Assembly: GCA_045652405.1 (NCBI GenBank)
Contig: JAZRUF010000090.1
Coordinates: 1-18,434 of the forward strand
From: JAZRUF01 sp045652405
GTDB lineage: Bacteria > Bacillota > Clostridia > Oscillospirales > JAAYXM01
Length of the DNA stretch: 18,434 bases
Reading direction: 5' to 3'
A program made the translations under genes and the position numbers. The notes under the pieces were generated by a model that made no database searches, was not told where the DNA came from, and worked only from the letters and a program-made list of their open reading frames with translations. The stretch's first letter is position 1, and the number at the start of each line of letters is the position of its first letter. Positions 7,477 through 14,506 of the stretch are shown here, piece by piece.

Positions 7477-9576
7477 TTATTCTACTCCGCGGCGGTATAG
7501 ACCGCGCGTGTAAACTGACGGTGCCCAGCTTTCGTCCACACCCATGTACCGCTCGAGAACCTTGACGCACTCGCGCGGATTCTCGGTTGTAAACATAAGT
7601 CTTGTTCCCCAAACACCTAAACGCTCATACTCGCTTTTCTTATCCGCCAAGAAAATTTTCTGTGAGTTTAGTATAACATTGCGGTGCGGATACTCGCGCA
7701 TAACCGGAAATGCCGCGCCTGTGCGGTCATTTAAGTAATTTACGTTTTTGCACACGCAATGCCCGCTCTGGCTTTTGACCACGCAGTTTTCGCATACCAT
7801 GAGCGGAAGCCTGCCGTAGACTATAATCTCGGTATCGATGCCCTTTGTCATATCGCGTATCTGCGAAAACGTAAGCTCGGGCGAAAGAGTAGCGCTCGCA
7901 GCGCCCGCTTGCTTGAGCTCGCGGAGCGTATATGAGTTAAATACGTTAAACCCAAAGTCGCAGTGTACGGTAAAGCCTGCCCTTTGAAGCATCTTAAACT
8001 GGGCGACATTTCCCGCCATCGCGTGGGTTACACCGCAGTTCTTTACTTTACCCAACATAGCCTCGACTGCGCTCTCTTCACTGTCCCATACTATCCTGGG
8101 CATAGTAACCGCGAGGGTTACTTCTTTCGCATACTCGGCGGTTTTATCCGCCATATGCGCGGCCTCATGGAGAGGCACGCACACAAGCGCGGGCTTGTAG
8201 CTTAAAAACTCATCACTCAGCTGGCTCATCTGCATGACCGAGACGGTTATTTTAGGTTTCTCTTTTTCATTTACAAGTTTAAATCCGGTCATGAACTGGC
8301 CTTCTTTTCGCTCGGGGGCTTTTGACCTTTGTTCGGAGAGTTTCTCAAGGCACTCACGTCGCAGTGCATTTATTGTACCCAGGCTTGCCGCCGCGCCTTC
8401 GCCCACATGCACCTGCACACTTGCAGCGCAAAACGGTGTTCCGCCGGTCTTATTAAGCTGCTCTCCAACCGCAACATCGCTTATTGCACGCGTATGCGCA
8501 AGCTCGGCTATCGGACCTTTGGCGATATGGCGGTTGCCATCCTCATCCTCGCAGGCAAGCGTTATCGGCTCACCGGTTTTTATTACGCAGTAGAAATTTA
8601 CGTCTACAAGACCATTTTCGCCCTTATAGCTCTCACGCGCTTGCTTATAGAGCTTATTTAAGCTAGCATTATCGCGGTCTTTGCCGCGCACGCCGAACAT
8701 TGAAGGACCGGTTTTACCCTTGTAATACCCCTGCGTAAAGCCCTGGCGCGAGAACACCTGCTCCAAAAGCATGAGCTCGTCACGCGTTGGCTGACGTTTT
8801 TCGTCAATGAGCTTTGAGTATATACTTGTGACTATCGCGACGTACTCGGGTCTTTTCATCCGCCCTTCTATCTTGACGCACGAGACACCCATATCTTCAA
8901 GCTCACACAGCTCCTTTGCCAGGCAAAGGTCTTTGAGGCTTAACGGGTACAAGTGGGGATTATTTTCGTTAAACCCATAAGGCAGGCGGCACGGTTGGGC
9001 GCACAGACCGCGGTTTCCGCTTCTTGAGCCTATCACTCCGCTTAAATAGCACTGCCCTGAATAGCACATGCACAGTGCGCCGTGCGCGAATACCTCTATC
9101 TCAACAGGTGAGTTTTTGCAGATATACTCTATCGCCTCGCGGCTTAACTCGCGCGAGAGAACTACGCGCGTAAAGCCGTGCTCTGCGGCGTATTCGACAC
9201 CTGCAAGGCTGTGGAGCGTAGTCTGCGTAGATGCGTGAATTGGAAGCTCGGGCGCTACCTGACGGATAAGCCGCGCAAGTCCCCAATCAGCAACAATAAC
9301 CGCATCTGCTCCGATGCGGTTTATTCTTTTTACAATATCCTCTGCCCGAGAAAGCTCACGGTCGTTGAGCAGGGTATTGAGCGTTATATTCGTTTTTACT
9401 CCGCGCAGACGGCAATACTCCACCGCCCGGCGCATTTCCTCGTCGGACAAGTTCTTAGCTCCGCGGCGCGCATTAAAGTCGCCAAAGCCCATATACACCG
9501 CCCCCGCGCCGTTCTGGACCGCGGCGACCATAGCTTCATATGAGCCTGCAGGAGCTAAAAGCTCAATTTTTCCCAT
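7477..9576 (-). CDS. U32 family protein (RlhA/YhbU/TrhP-like, with long C-terminal domain)
   Basis: Member of peptidase family U32; studied members act in tRNA or rRNA hydroxylation (TrhP, RlhA) or ubiquinone hydroxylation (UbiU/V) rather than as proteases. The 699-residue protein has an N-terminal TIM-barrel-like region beginning MGKIELLAPAGSYEAMVAAV and the U32 signature at about 162-179 with Cys169, Cys171 and Cys176. GLCAQPC follows with Cys192 and Cys196, consistent with an Fe-S cluster. A long C-terminal extension has a second cysteine-rich patch (MVCENCVVKS). The size suits RlhA-like or DUF3656-containing forms, so 23S rRNA hydroxylation is possible but inferred. It starts at ATG 9576 behind AAGGGAG, 11 bp after zapA, a pairing common in Clostridia. 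Confidence 0.9.
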   Translation of the reverse strand: MGKIELLAPAGSYEAMVAAVQNGAGAVYMGFGDFNARRGAKNLSDEEMRRAVEYCRLRGVKTNITLNTLLNDRELSRAEDIVKRINRIGADAVIVADWGLARLIRQVAPELPIHASTQTTLHSLAGVEYAAEHGFTRVVLSRELSREAIEYICKNSPVEIEVFAHGALCMCYSGQCYLSGVIGSRSGNRGLCAQPCRLPYGFNENNPHLYPLSLKDLCLAKELCELEDMGVSCVKIEGRMKRPEYVAIVTSIYSKLIDEKRQPTRDELMLLEQVFSRQGFTQGYYKGKTGPSMFGVRGKDRDNASLNKLYKQARESYKGENGLVDVNFYCVIKTGEPITLACEDEDGNRHIAKGPIAELAHTRAISDVAVGEQLNKTGGTPFCAASVQVHVGEGAAASLGTINALRRECLEKLSEQRSKAPERKEGQFMTGFKLVNEKEKPKITVSVMQMSQLSDEFLSYKPALVCVPLHEAAHMADKTAEYAKEVTLAVTMPRIVWDSEESAVEAMLGKVKNCGVTHAMAGNVAQFKMLQRAGFTVHCDFGFNVFNSYTLRELKQAGAASATLSPELTFSQIRDMTKGIDTEIIVYGRLPLMVCENCVVKSQSGHCVCKNVNYLNDRTGAAFPVMREYPHRNVILNSQKIFLADKKSEYERLGVWGTRLMFTTENPRECVKVLERYMGVDESWAPSVYTRGLYRRGVE

Positions 9577-9587
9577 TATTTTCTCCC

Positions 9588-9896
9588 TTACTGACCGCGT
9601 CTTAAAAGCTCGCGCTTAAGCTCGGAAATCTCAGCCTTCATTCTGCCCGAGTCCTCCAAGTAGTCCTTAAGCTGGGTGCGCAGATTATCCGCGGTTTCAA
9701 GCGCCTTGTAATACTCATCGGTGATGTTTACACCGGCTAAAACCGCAGCTTCGATAATAGAAACATTTGCCGCGCTGAGTATTTCGTTAATTTTTGCATC
9801 CACATGAGCAGCTACCTTTCGGGTATACTCCTCATCCTCTGCACCGATAAGGCGGTACTCGCCGCCCGCTATTGATACTGTTACTCGCTTTTTCAT
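9588..9896 (-). CDS. zapA: Cell division protein ZapA
   Basis: Small cytoplasmic protein that cross-links FtsZ protofilaments and stabilises the Z-ring. The 102-residue protein matches the family in length and order: an N-terminal strand region (KKRVTVSIAGGEYRLIGAEDEEY), a first helix (KVAAHVDAKINEIL), and a long C-terminal coiled coil (about 50-100) ending in charged residues. It is the first gene of the minus-strand block and has an extended -10 promoter upstream; the start follows GGGGGT. It is divergent from the endonuclease III-related gene. Confidence 0.9.
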   Translation of the reverse strand: MKKRVTVSIAGGEYRLIGAEDEEYTRKVAAHVDAKINEILSAANVSIIEAAVLAGVNITDEYYKALETADNLRTQLKDYLEDSGRMKAEISELKRELLRRGQ

Positions 9897-9939
9897 ATCT
9901 TAATAACCCCCATTAAATTTATTTTTATAATTTGATATA

Positions 9940-9968
9940 ATTATAACACATTTTATTTGACAGTGGAA
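9940..9968 (-). promoter_or_regulatory. Extended -10 promoter of the zapA operon
   Basis: On the minus strand TGTTATAAT (9948-9940) provides a perfect -10 with a TGn extension; the -35 position (9968-9963, TTCCAC) is poor. It lies about 45 bp upstream of zapA in the divergent gap and probably drives the seven-gene run down to PBP2. Confidence 0.6.
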
Positions 9969-9988
9969 CACAAAAAAAGAAAATTTAA

Positions 9989-10040
9989 TTGAAAATTCAT
10001 ACTGATTACCCTTTATTTTTTTACAAATCCGCGTTAAAAT
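9989..10040 (+). promoter_or_regulatory. Candidate promoter(s) of the endonuclease III-related/xth pair
   Basis: Two overlapping solutions are visible: TTGAAA (9989-9994)-17-TTTATT (10012-10017), and TTTATT (10012-10017)-17-TAAAAT (10035-10040). Neither is strong, and the sequence cannot decide between them. Confidence 0.35.
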
Positions 10041-10071
10041 ATCATAAGAAGCTTTCAGAGAGGTGTATGCA

Positions 10072-10734
10072 TTGCTCTATGGGGAAATAATAAAGGATAT
10101 ATACGAGTTGCTTTATAAGCATTACGGCAGTCAGCAGGCGATGTTCTCTCATCCGCCGTTTCGCATGATGCTGACGGCATTTTTAAAGGATGGCGCATCG
10201 TGGGACTCGCTTGTAAAAACGCTTGGCAGGCTCAATGAATACCGGTCACCGGACGAGCTTTGCTCAATACCTCTTCATATTATGGCAGATAAGTTATCAC
10301 TCTGCGATGCCCCTGAGCGCACAGCGCGTGTTTTAAGTGTATTTCTGACTAAGCTTCGCACGTGGGGTTATCTTCCCGAGGACTATGCAAGCTACAGCTT
10401 TGATGAGCTGCGCGCACTTCTTCTAAAGGAGCTTGTCAATCGTAAGTCCACGATTGATTTTATGCTTCTGTATGCGTTTAATTTCCCGATTTGCGCGGTG
10501 AATCCGAGTGTTGCAAAGCTCCTTTCCCGCATTGACCCGGACTCCGGGTGGGACAAGCTCGGTCACGAGGGTTTATCCGAGGAAATCGCCAATAATACCG
10601 ACGGTGATATTTTGACCTTTAAAGAGCTTTCGATGCTTTTACTTCGCATAACTAAAGAGCATTGCTTTGCCACGCATCCGGCATGCCGCACCTGCCCGCT
10701 TCTTTACATGTGCGCAAGTGCGGGCGAATTTTAA
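10072..10734 (+). CDS. Endonuclease III-related HhH-GPD protein with Fe-S motif, catalytic residue altered
   Basis: The protein resembles the endonuclease III/COG2231 branch of DNA glycosylases. Visible features are a helical N-terminal domain with a PFRMMLTAFLKDGASW segment where relatives have PFE..IGAILTQNTSW, and an MLLYAF stretch corresponding to the helix after the helix-hairpin-helix. The C-terminal cluster motif is C-x6-C-x2-C-x5-C (CFATHPACRTCPLLYMC). Two key sites are changed: the hairpin glycines (usually LPGIG/LPGVG) read KELVN, and the essential aspartate (VDA/VDT) reads Asn in AVNPSV. A conventional glycosylase activity is therefore doubtful. I prefer the TTG start at 10072 (220 residues), six bases after AGAGAGGTG; a GTG at 10063 would sit inside that site. 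The xth gene follows 17 bp later, suggesting a shared DNA-repair setting. Confidence 0.75.
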   Translation: MLYGEIIKDIYELLYKHYGSQQAMFSHPPFRMMLTAFLKDGASWDSLVKTLGRLNEYRSPDELCSIPLHIMADKLSLCDAPERTARVLSVFLTKLRTWGYLPEDYASYSFDELRALLLKELVNRKSTIDFMLLYAFNFPICAVNPSVAKLLSRIDPDSGWDKLGHEGLSEEIANNTDGDILTFKELSMLLLRITKEHCFATHPACRTCPLLYMCASAGEF

Positions 10735-10751
10735 ACAAAGGGACGTATTTT

Positions 10752-11507
10752 ATGAAGCTTATATCATGGAACGTAAACGGTCTGCGCGCCTGCGCAGGCA
10801 AGGGATTTTTGGATTTTTTAAAGCTCTCGGATGCGGATATTTTCTGCGTTCAGGAGACTAAAATGCACGAAGGTCAGTTAGAGATTGAAACACCGGGTTA
10901 TACGCAGTTCTGGAACAGTGCGGAAAAGAAGGGCTATTCGGGTACTGCGGTTTTTACACGCATTGAGCCGGTTAATGTAACCTACGGTATCGGCATTGAC
11001 GAGCATGACCATGAAGGGCGCGTGATATGCGCGGAATTTGAGGATTTTTATCTGGTAAATGTCTACACGCCCAATTCCCAACGCGGACTTGAACGCCTCG
11101 ACTACCGCATGCGTTGGGAGGATGCTTTCCGCGAGTATGTACTCAAGCTCAATGAGGTTAAGCCGGTCGTGATTTGCGGTGACCTCAACGTAGCATTCTC
11201 GGAAATTGACCTTAAAAACCCAAAGACAAACCGCCGGAACGCGGGCTTTACCGATGAGGAGCGCGCAAAGCTGGGCGAGTTGCTCGACTCCGGCTTCTGC
11301 GACTCGTTCCGCCACTTCTATCCGGATAAGACCGGCGCATATTCATGGTGGTCTTATATGTATAACGCGCGGCAGAATAACGCAGGTTGGCGCATTGACT
11401 ATTTTCTGGTATCCGATAAGCTTAAGAGTAAAATGAAGGATGCGGATATTTACCATGAAATCCTCGGCAGTGACCACTGCCCGGTAGTTTTAAATTTAGA
11501 TATTTAA
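10752..11507 (+). CDS. xth: Exodeoxyribonuclease III (AP endonuclease)
   Basis: Mg-dependent exonuclease/AP endonuclease of the EEP family that cuts 5' to abasic sites and trims 3' ends in base-excision repair. The 251-residue protein has NVNGLRA (7-13), QETK with metal-binding Glu35, VYTPNSQ with Tyr105, GDLNVA with Asp144 and Asn146, GWRIDYFLVS with Asp216, and SDHCPV with Asp241-His242; every catalytic residue is present. ATG 10752 follows AAAGGGACG and gives the canonical MKLISWNVNGLRA start, so a longer upstream frame is not used. It lies 17 bp after the endonuclease III-related gene and ends at a shared terminator. Confidence 0.97.
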   Translation: MKLISWNVNGLRACAGKGFLDFLKLSDADIFCVQETKMHEGQLEIETPGYTQFWNSAEKKGYSGTAVFTRIEPVNVTYGIGIDEHDHEGRVICAEFEDFYLVNVYTPNSQRGLERLDYRMRWEDAFREYVLKLNEVKPVVICGDLNVAFSEIDLKNPKTNRRNAGFTDEERAKLGELLDSGFCDSFRHFYPDKTGAYSWWSYMYNARQNNAGWRIDYFLVSDKLKSKMKDADIYHEILGSDHCPVVLNLDI

Positions 11508-11511
11508 ACTT

Positions 11512-11543
11512 AAAGCCGATGCCCTGCAGGCATCGGCTTTTAA
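11512..11543. terminator. Bidirectional terminator between xth and the 410-residue gene
   Basis: A perfect 12-bp stem AAAGCCGATGCC (11512-11523) pairs with 11529-11540 around a CTGCA loop. The T run is short on both sides (four T on the plus strand). It sits between two converging stop codons and can serve both. Confidence 0.8.
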
Positions 11544-11545
11544 GA

Positions 11546-12778
11546 TTATATGATAATTTTTTCATCAATGCAGAATTCATATCTCCGGTCAGTGCTTATA
11601 AGAAGCTTTGAGATGCGCCCCTTATCATCAATATCTGAAAATGCGATTGCCTCGTAATCCTTCTCTCCGCCGCGCGAGAGAACAATGCAGCGCTTCCCCG
11701 CCCTATATGCCAATGGTCTATGATGCGAGTTTGAAGATACGATTACCGCAAGTCTTGCATAGCATTTATCATCCGCTGCCTCGGAAATTTCCTTTAAACG
11801 CTCTATAACCGCATCGCGTCCGGTGCACATATCCTCGTCACGCTCGGAAATGTATGTCGCATCTTCGGAGAAGACACGCCTCATTCGCTCGGCATCCGCA
11901 CCCGCGAAGGTAGAACGCAGGATTGATAAATTGTGTTCTTCATCCAGTATAAATCCGTTTTCATATTCGTAGACAGCCGCATCACCGGAAAGTGTGAATA
12001 CGCCGTTTACAACCGCGCCGAGTTTTATATTGTCGCGTTGCTCCTCCTTTACATCATCGACGGTATGCACAATTTCAAGGTCGCCGTAATCGGTTTGGAT
12101 AATGCATCTGAGGTATCCGCCGTACTGATCATCCCCCCACTTTAACATACCGTGGTAGAGTTTCTTGACCGTGCCGCGAATCAGCATCAGATCGTCGAGT
12201 TCATCATCGCTCTCAAACTCTTCACTTTCGGGGTTTCTGTTGCGCATAAGCCCGGCGGGCATAAGCGTTCCATCTGAAAGAAGCCACTTTTTACCGTCTG
12301 CCTGTTCAGGCTGTGCGGCGATATACTCTTGCGCGTCTGCAAAGTATTCAATCAGGTGCGGGAACGCCACCATTTGAAGCCTTATTCTCTCCCCTTCATC
12401 AAAGCTTGGCAAAACATCCGCATTTACGATATTTATAACCGCCATGCCTCCGCCGTCATCCGCGCGGTGGACAACGCACCTGCGCTCCATAACATCCGCC
12501 CCCTTGCGCGCGATGTTCATGCCGCAAATGCGGACATCCCAAACGCAATTGCCTGAAGAGTGAGTGTCCATCCCGACAATTTCAATATTTTTCTCCTCAT
12601 CATTTGGCAGCGTGCGCAGGATAAGCTGGGCATCACCGAAATAGCAGTTAAAGTACGGAAGTCCGTAATATCCGAATATTCCTTCTCCCTCCTGCGCGAT
12701 GTACCTCCATAGAGTTCGCACCTGCTCTTCGGTTTCGGTAAGAAATCCCAAACCCAGATGTTCAATATAGTTAGCCAT
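11546..12778 (-). CDS. Protein of unknown function with possible C-terminal SnoaL/NTF2-like domain
   Basis: I do not recognise this 410-residue protein. It is acidic and appears soluble, with no signal peptide or membrane span. The N-terminal 175 residues are mixed alpha/beta; a low-complexity acidic linker (SEEFESDDELDD) lies near 188-200. A beta-rich segment (about 200-275) may be a small barrel, and residues 285-400 (an ILRSTFAGADAERM helix, FSEDATYISE, GRDAVIERLKEI, later strands) have the layout of SnoaL/DUF4440 NTF2-like domains. No catalytic motif is evident. ATG 12778 is chosen because AAGGAGGT (12793-12786) lies eight bases upstream; GTG 12784 would abut that site. It has its own promoter and is a single-gene unit converging on xth. 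Confidence 0.8.
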   Translation of the reverse strand: MANYIEHLGLGFLTETEEQVRTLWRYIAQEGEGIFGYYGLPYFNCYFGDAQLILRTLPNDEEKNIEIVGMDTHSSGNCVWDVRICGMNIARKGADVMERRCVVHRADDGGGMAVINIVNADVLPSFDEGERIRLQMVAFPHLIEYFADAQEYIAAQPEQADGKKWLLSDGTLMPAGLMRNRNPESEEFESDDELDDLMLIRGTVKKLYHGMLKWGDDQYGGYLRCIIQTDYGDLEIVHTVDDVKEEQRDNIKLGAVVNGVFTLSGDAAVYEYENGFILDEEHNLSILRSTFAGADAERMRRVFSEDATYISERDEDMCTGRDAVIERLKEISEAADDKCYARLAVIVSSNSHHRPLAYRAGKRCIVLSRGGEKDYEAIAFSDIDDKGRISKLLISTDRRYEFCIDEKIII

Positions 12779-12807
12779 AATCACTACCTCCTTCTGTATC
12801 TTATTTC

Positions 12808-12837
12808 TGTATACAGTTTACAGCAAAGACTGTCCAA
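12808..12837 (-). promoter_or_regulatory. Promoter of the 410-residue gene
   Basis: On the minus strand TTGGAC (12837-12832), an 18-bp spacer and TATACA (12813-12808) lie 30 bp upstream of the ATG at 12778, correctly spaced to give a short leader containing the ribosome binding site. Confidence 0.55.
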
Positions 12838-12866
12838 TAAAAAGGACTGTGCAGCATCCCCTCCCG

Positions 12867-12937
12867 CATTACATCATAAAAAAGCAAAAAAGGCATCATG
12901 TGATGCCTTTTTGCTTTGGTGGAGCTAAGGGGATTCG
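12867..12937 (-). repeat. Distal copy of duplicated tRNA-Ala tail plus terminator
   Basis: This 71-bp stretch repeats 13016-13086 almost exactly: the last 21 bases of tRNA-Ala (CGAATCC...CCACCA), the AAAGC spacer, the terminator hairpin and the T/A-rich sequence after it. Differences are one base in each of the A and T runs and a few in the A-rich end. It is the right half of the structured element downstream of tRNA-Ala and is not a tRNA by itself, since the 5' three-quarters are missing. Confidence 0.85.
12884..12914. terminator. Second copy of the tRNA-Ala terminator hairpin
   Basis: Palindromic GCAAAAAAGGCATC / GATGCCTTTTTGC hairpin, near-identical to the copy beside the tRNA at 13031-13063. 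T runs on both strands make it potentially bidirectional. Confidence 0.8.
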
Positions 12938-13015
12938 CTTTTCTGCGGAAAAGCCACGGCGGTTGCGGCGTGCCACCGGCACCCCGCCAAGAGCCGCCTT
13001 TCGAATCCCCACCAA
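12916..13015 (-). repeat. Structured tRNA-tail-mimicking element after tRNA-Ala
   Basis: Read on the minus strand, the 100-bp element begins with TTGGTGG+GGATTCG (13015-13002), an inverted and internally shortened copy of the tRNA-Ala 3' end. It ends with the direct copy CGAATCC...CCACCAA (12937-12916), so its ends can pair over 14 bp with an 8-base bulge. The 64-bp core holds a nested hairpin closed by GGCGG/CCGCC and capped by GTGCC-GGT-GGCAC with a G-G mismatch below, and a second hairpin CTTTTC-CGCA-GAAAAG. A counterpart with the same loops follows tRNA-Ser. The function is unknown. Confidence 0.7.
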
Positions 13016-13030
13016 CATTGCATTATAAAA

Positions 13031-13063
13031 GCAAAAAAAGGCATCATGTGATGCCTTTTTTGC
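13031..13063. terminator. Terminator of tRNA-Ala
   Basis: Palindromic GCAAAAAAAGGCATC / GATGCCTTTTTTGC hairpin starting three bases past the tRNA CCA end on the minus strand, with T tracts on both strands. Confidence 0.85.
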
Positions 13064-13065
13064 TT

Positions 13066-13141
13066 TGGTGGAGCTAAGGGGATTCGAACCCCTGACCCCC
13101 ACACTGCCAGTGTGGTGCGCTACCAACTGCGCTATAACCCC
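13066..13141 (-). tRNA. tRNA-Ala (anticodon GGC)
   Basis: On the minus strand the 76 bases fold as a standard tRNA: acceptor GGGGTTA/TAGCTCC with the alanine identity pair G3-U70, D stem GCGC/GCGC, anticodon stem CCACA/TGTGG with loop CTGGCAG (anticodon GGC, reading GCC/GCU), and T stem AGGGG/CCCCT with loop TTCGAAT. CCA is encoded. It lies just downstream of the ATP-grasp gene and is followed by a terminator and the tRNA-tail element. Confidence 0.97.
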
Positions 13142-13175
13142 ACGGATATTCAATTATGCCATTGCTGACTAAAAG

Positions 13176-13205
13176 AATATACCATAAAAAGCCGCGTTTT
13201 GTCAA
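13176..13205 (-). promoter_or_regulatory. Promoter of tRNA-Ala
   Basis: On the minus strand a perfect TTGACA (13205-13200), an 18-bp spacer ending TGG, and TATATT (13181-13176) give an extended -10 promoter about 35 bp before the tRNA. The TGA inside the -35 box is the stop codon of the ATP-grasp gene, so no terminator separates the two. Confidence 0.8.
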
Positions 13206-14233
13206 CTGTTTTTTAGCGGTTTAAGTTTTTTATAGGGTATAACCGCCTCGTACGCAGGGAGCATCCCGATTTTATCAGGTGTCTGCGCTTTGAGCTGATA
13301 TAGCACCTGCCCGGGGAAGTGGTTTCCCTCGACGAGCACAGGTCCCTCAGGGGTGGACGCGATGTCCCAACCCACATACCGCACGGTTTTAACGCGCAGA
13401 GCAGCTTTTTGGGCAAGCTCGAGGCAAGCTTCCCAGTTTGGCATCTCAAAGCCATCAAAAGCCACATTTGTATCCGGGTGGATTGCAAAGACGTTTCCGA
13501 CCTTGTCAACCGCTACGTTATGTATCACGCCTGTCTCAATATCAATGGGAACCGTCATACCGCCGGCGACGAAATTATCAACTACGCTTCCTGCGCGACC
13601 GCAACGCAGACCTGCGAAAACTATATGCGGGGTTTCCCCATCCACAATAGTTACTATTCGGATGGTATTGATAGCAGAGGGATTTAATCTGCTGACCTCG
13701 GGATGCTGCTCTATAACCTCTTCAAGAAGCGTCTGCCCTGACTCTTTAAAGCCGCGGTAGAGCGCGTCTAAATCCTTTCCGCACGAGTCAATTTTCTCTA
13801 TGCCCTTGCCGCAAATTCCGTCATACGGTTTTGCCATAAAAGTCGGATATTTTTCCGCAAAAGCCTTAAACTCGTCAAAGCTCGCAACGGTGAGGTCTAT
13901 AAAATCCCTGCCGGTCTCTTCGCGGAAGGTATTTAAAAACTTTACTTTGTTTTCGAAATAATCCCAATCTCGTTTTAGATTAAGCGCGGCAACATAGCGG
14001 TTATTCTTGCCCGCAGTGAGAACCGTGCGGCGCTCTTTTGCGTTCATATCATACATTCCGTAGATAACGTACTCTATATACCCCGCCTGGTACAAAACCG
14101 CGCAGAGTATCATATCCAGCACTATTAAAACGCGGTTTTTGCCCGAGCGTCTGTACGCTTCATTTACGCGCTCGCGCATCCCGCCGAGATTTATCTTCCT
14201 TAAGCGGCGGAGCAAATATTTAAGTCTCCTCAT
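13202..14233 (-). CDS. ATP-grasp protein, sugar-transfer-associated type (PF14397-like)
   Basis: Predicted ATP-dependent carboxylate-amine/thiol ligase fold protein. The 343 residues begin with a basic region and a short hydrophobic stretch (about 35-55). ATP-grasp landmarks follow: FMAKPYDGICGKGIEKI (nucleotide-binding glycine loop), LNPSAINTIRIVTI, FAGLRCGRAGSVVDNFVAGG, and the metal/phosphate-binding GWDIASTPEGPVLVEGN followed by HFPG. This set is typical of the family often found in capsule or exopolysaccharide clusters; the substrate is unknown, and no glycosyltransferase cluster is present here. ATG 14233 follows ACGGTGAT. It has a near-perfect promoter at 14276-14304 and stands as a single gene before tRNA-Ala. 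Confidence 0.85.
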   Translation of the reverse strand: MRRLKYLLRRLRKINLGGMRERVNEAYRRSGKNRVLIVLDMILCAVLYQAGYIEYVIYGMYDMNAKERRTVLTAGKNNRYVAALNLKRDWDYFENKVKFLNTFREETGRDFIDLTVASFDEFKAFAEKYPTFMAKPYDGICGKGIEKIDSCGKDLDALYRGFKESGQTLLEEVIEQHPEVSRLNPSAINTIRIVTIVDGETPHIVFAGLRCGRAGSVVDNFVAGGMTVPIDIETGVIHNVAVDKVGNVFAIHPDTNVAFDGFEMPNWEACLELAQKAALRVKTVRYVGWDIASTPEGPVLVEGNHFPGQVLYQLKAQTPDKIGMLPAYEAVIPYKKLKPLKNS

Positions 14234-14275
14234 AACAAATCACCGTATCCCCATATTTTTCTTTAATCTAAAATA

Positions 14276-14304
14276 ATTTTATCCCTATGCACTTGATATG
14301 TCAA
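14276..14304 (-). promoter_or_regulatory. Promoter of the ATP-grasp gene
   Basis: Minus strand: perfect TTGACA (14304-14299), 17-bp spacer, TAAAAT (14281-14276), about 43 bp upstream of the start codon. The -35 box is embedded in a CTTGA-N4-TCAAG inverted repeat that could be an operator. Confidence 0.8.
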
Positions 14305-14477
14305 GCAGCTCATATGTGCAAGGAAAAATTTTTAAAACTTATGTTTAGTTTAGTTTCGTTTAGTTTTATTACATAAGGTGTCTGTCCCGATTTGTATACT
14401 AATCTGTAAAATTTTTAATAATTTTTTCATCAATTTTTAATTAAAAAACAATTAAAATTTTCGCCACAGTACGCCAC

Positions 14478-14506
14478 TTGCAATTTACTCTGAAATGTAA
14501 TAGAAT
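14478..14506 (+). promoter_or_regulatory. Promoter of the phosphohexomutase gene
   Basis: TTGCAA (14478-14483), 17-bp spacer, TAGAAT (14501-14506), then the ribosome binding site AGGAGGAAG (14521-14529) before ATG 14535. Confidence 0.65.

Noticed and set aside
9958..9984. TTGACA on the plus strand upstream of the endonuclease III-related gene
   Set aside because: No acceptable -10 box at 16-18 bp spacing; A-rich sequence follows.
12896..13153. 85-codon minus-strand reading frame across tRNA-Ala and the adjacent element
   Set aside because: It is a translation of the tRNA (SNPLSSTK-type sequence) and of the structured repeat; it has no ribosome binding site and is a well-known type of false gene call.
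14374..14387. AAGGTGTCTGTCCC word reminiscent of REP sequences seen near RAYT transposases
   Set aside because: Single copy in the window, no paired inverted copy or transposase nearby; the resemblance is from memory only.
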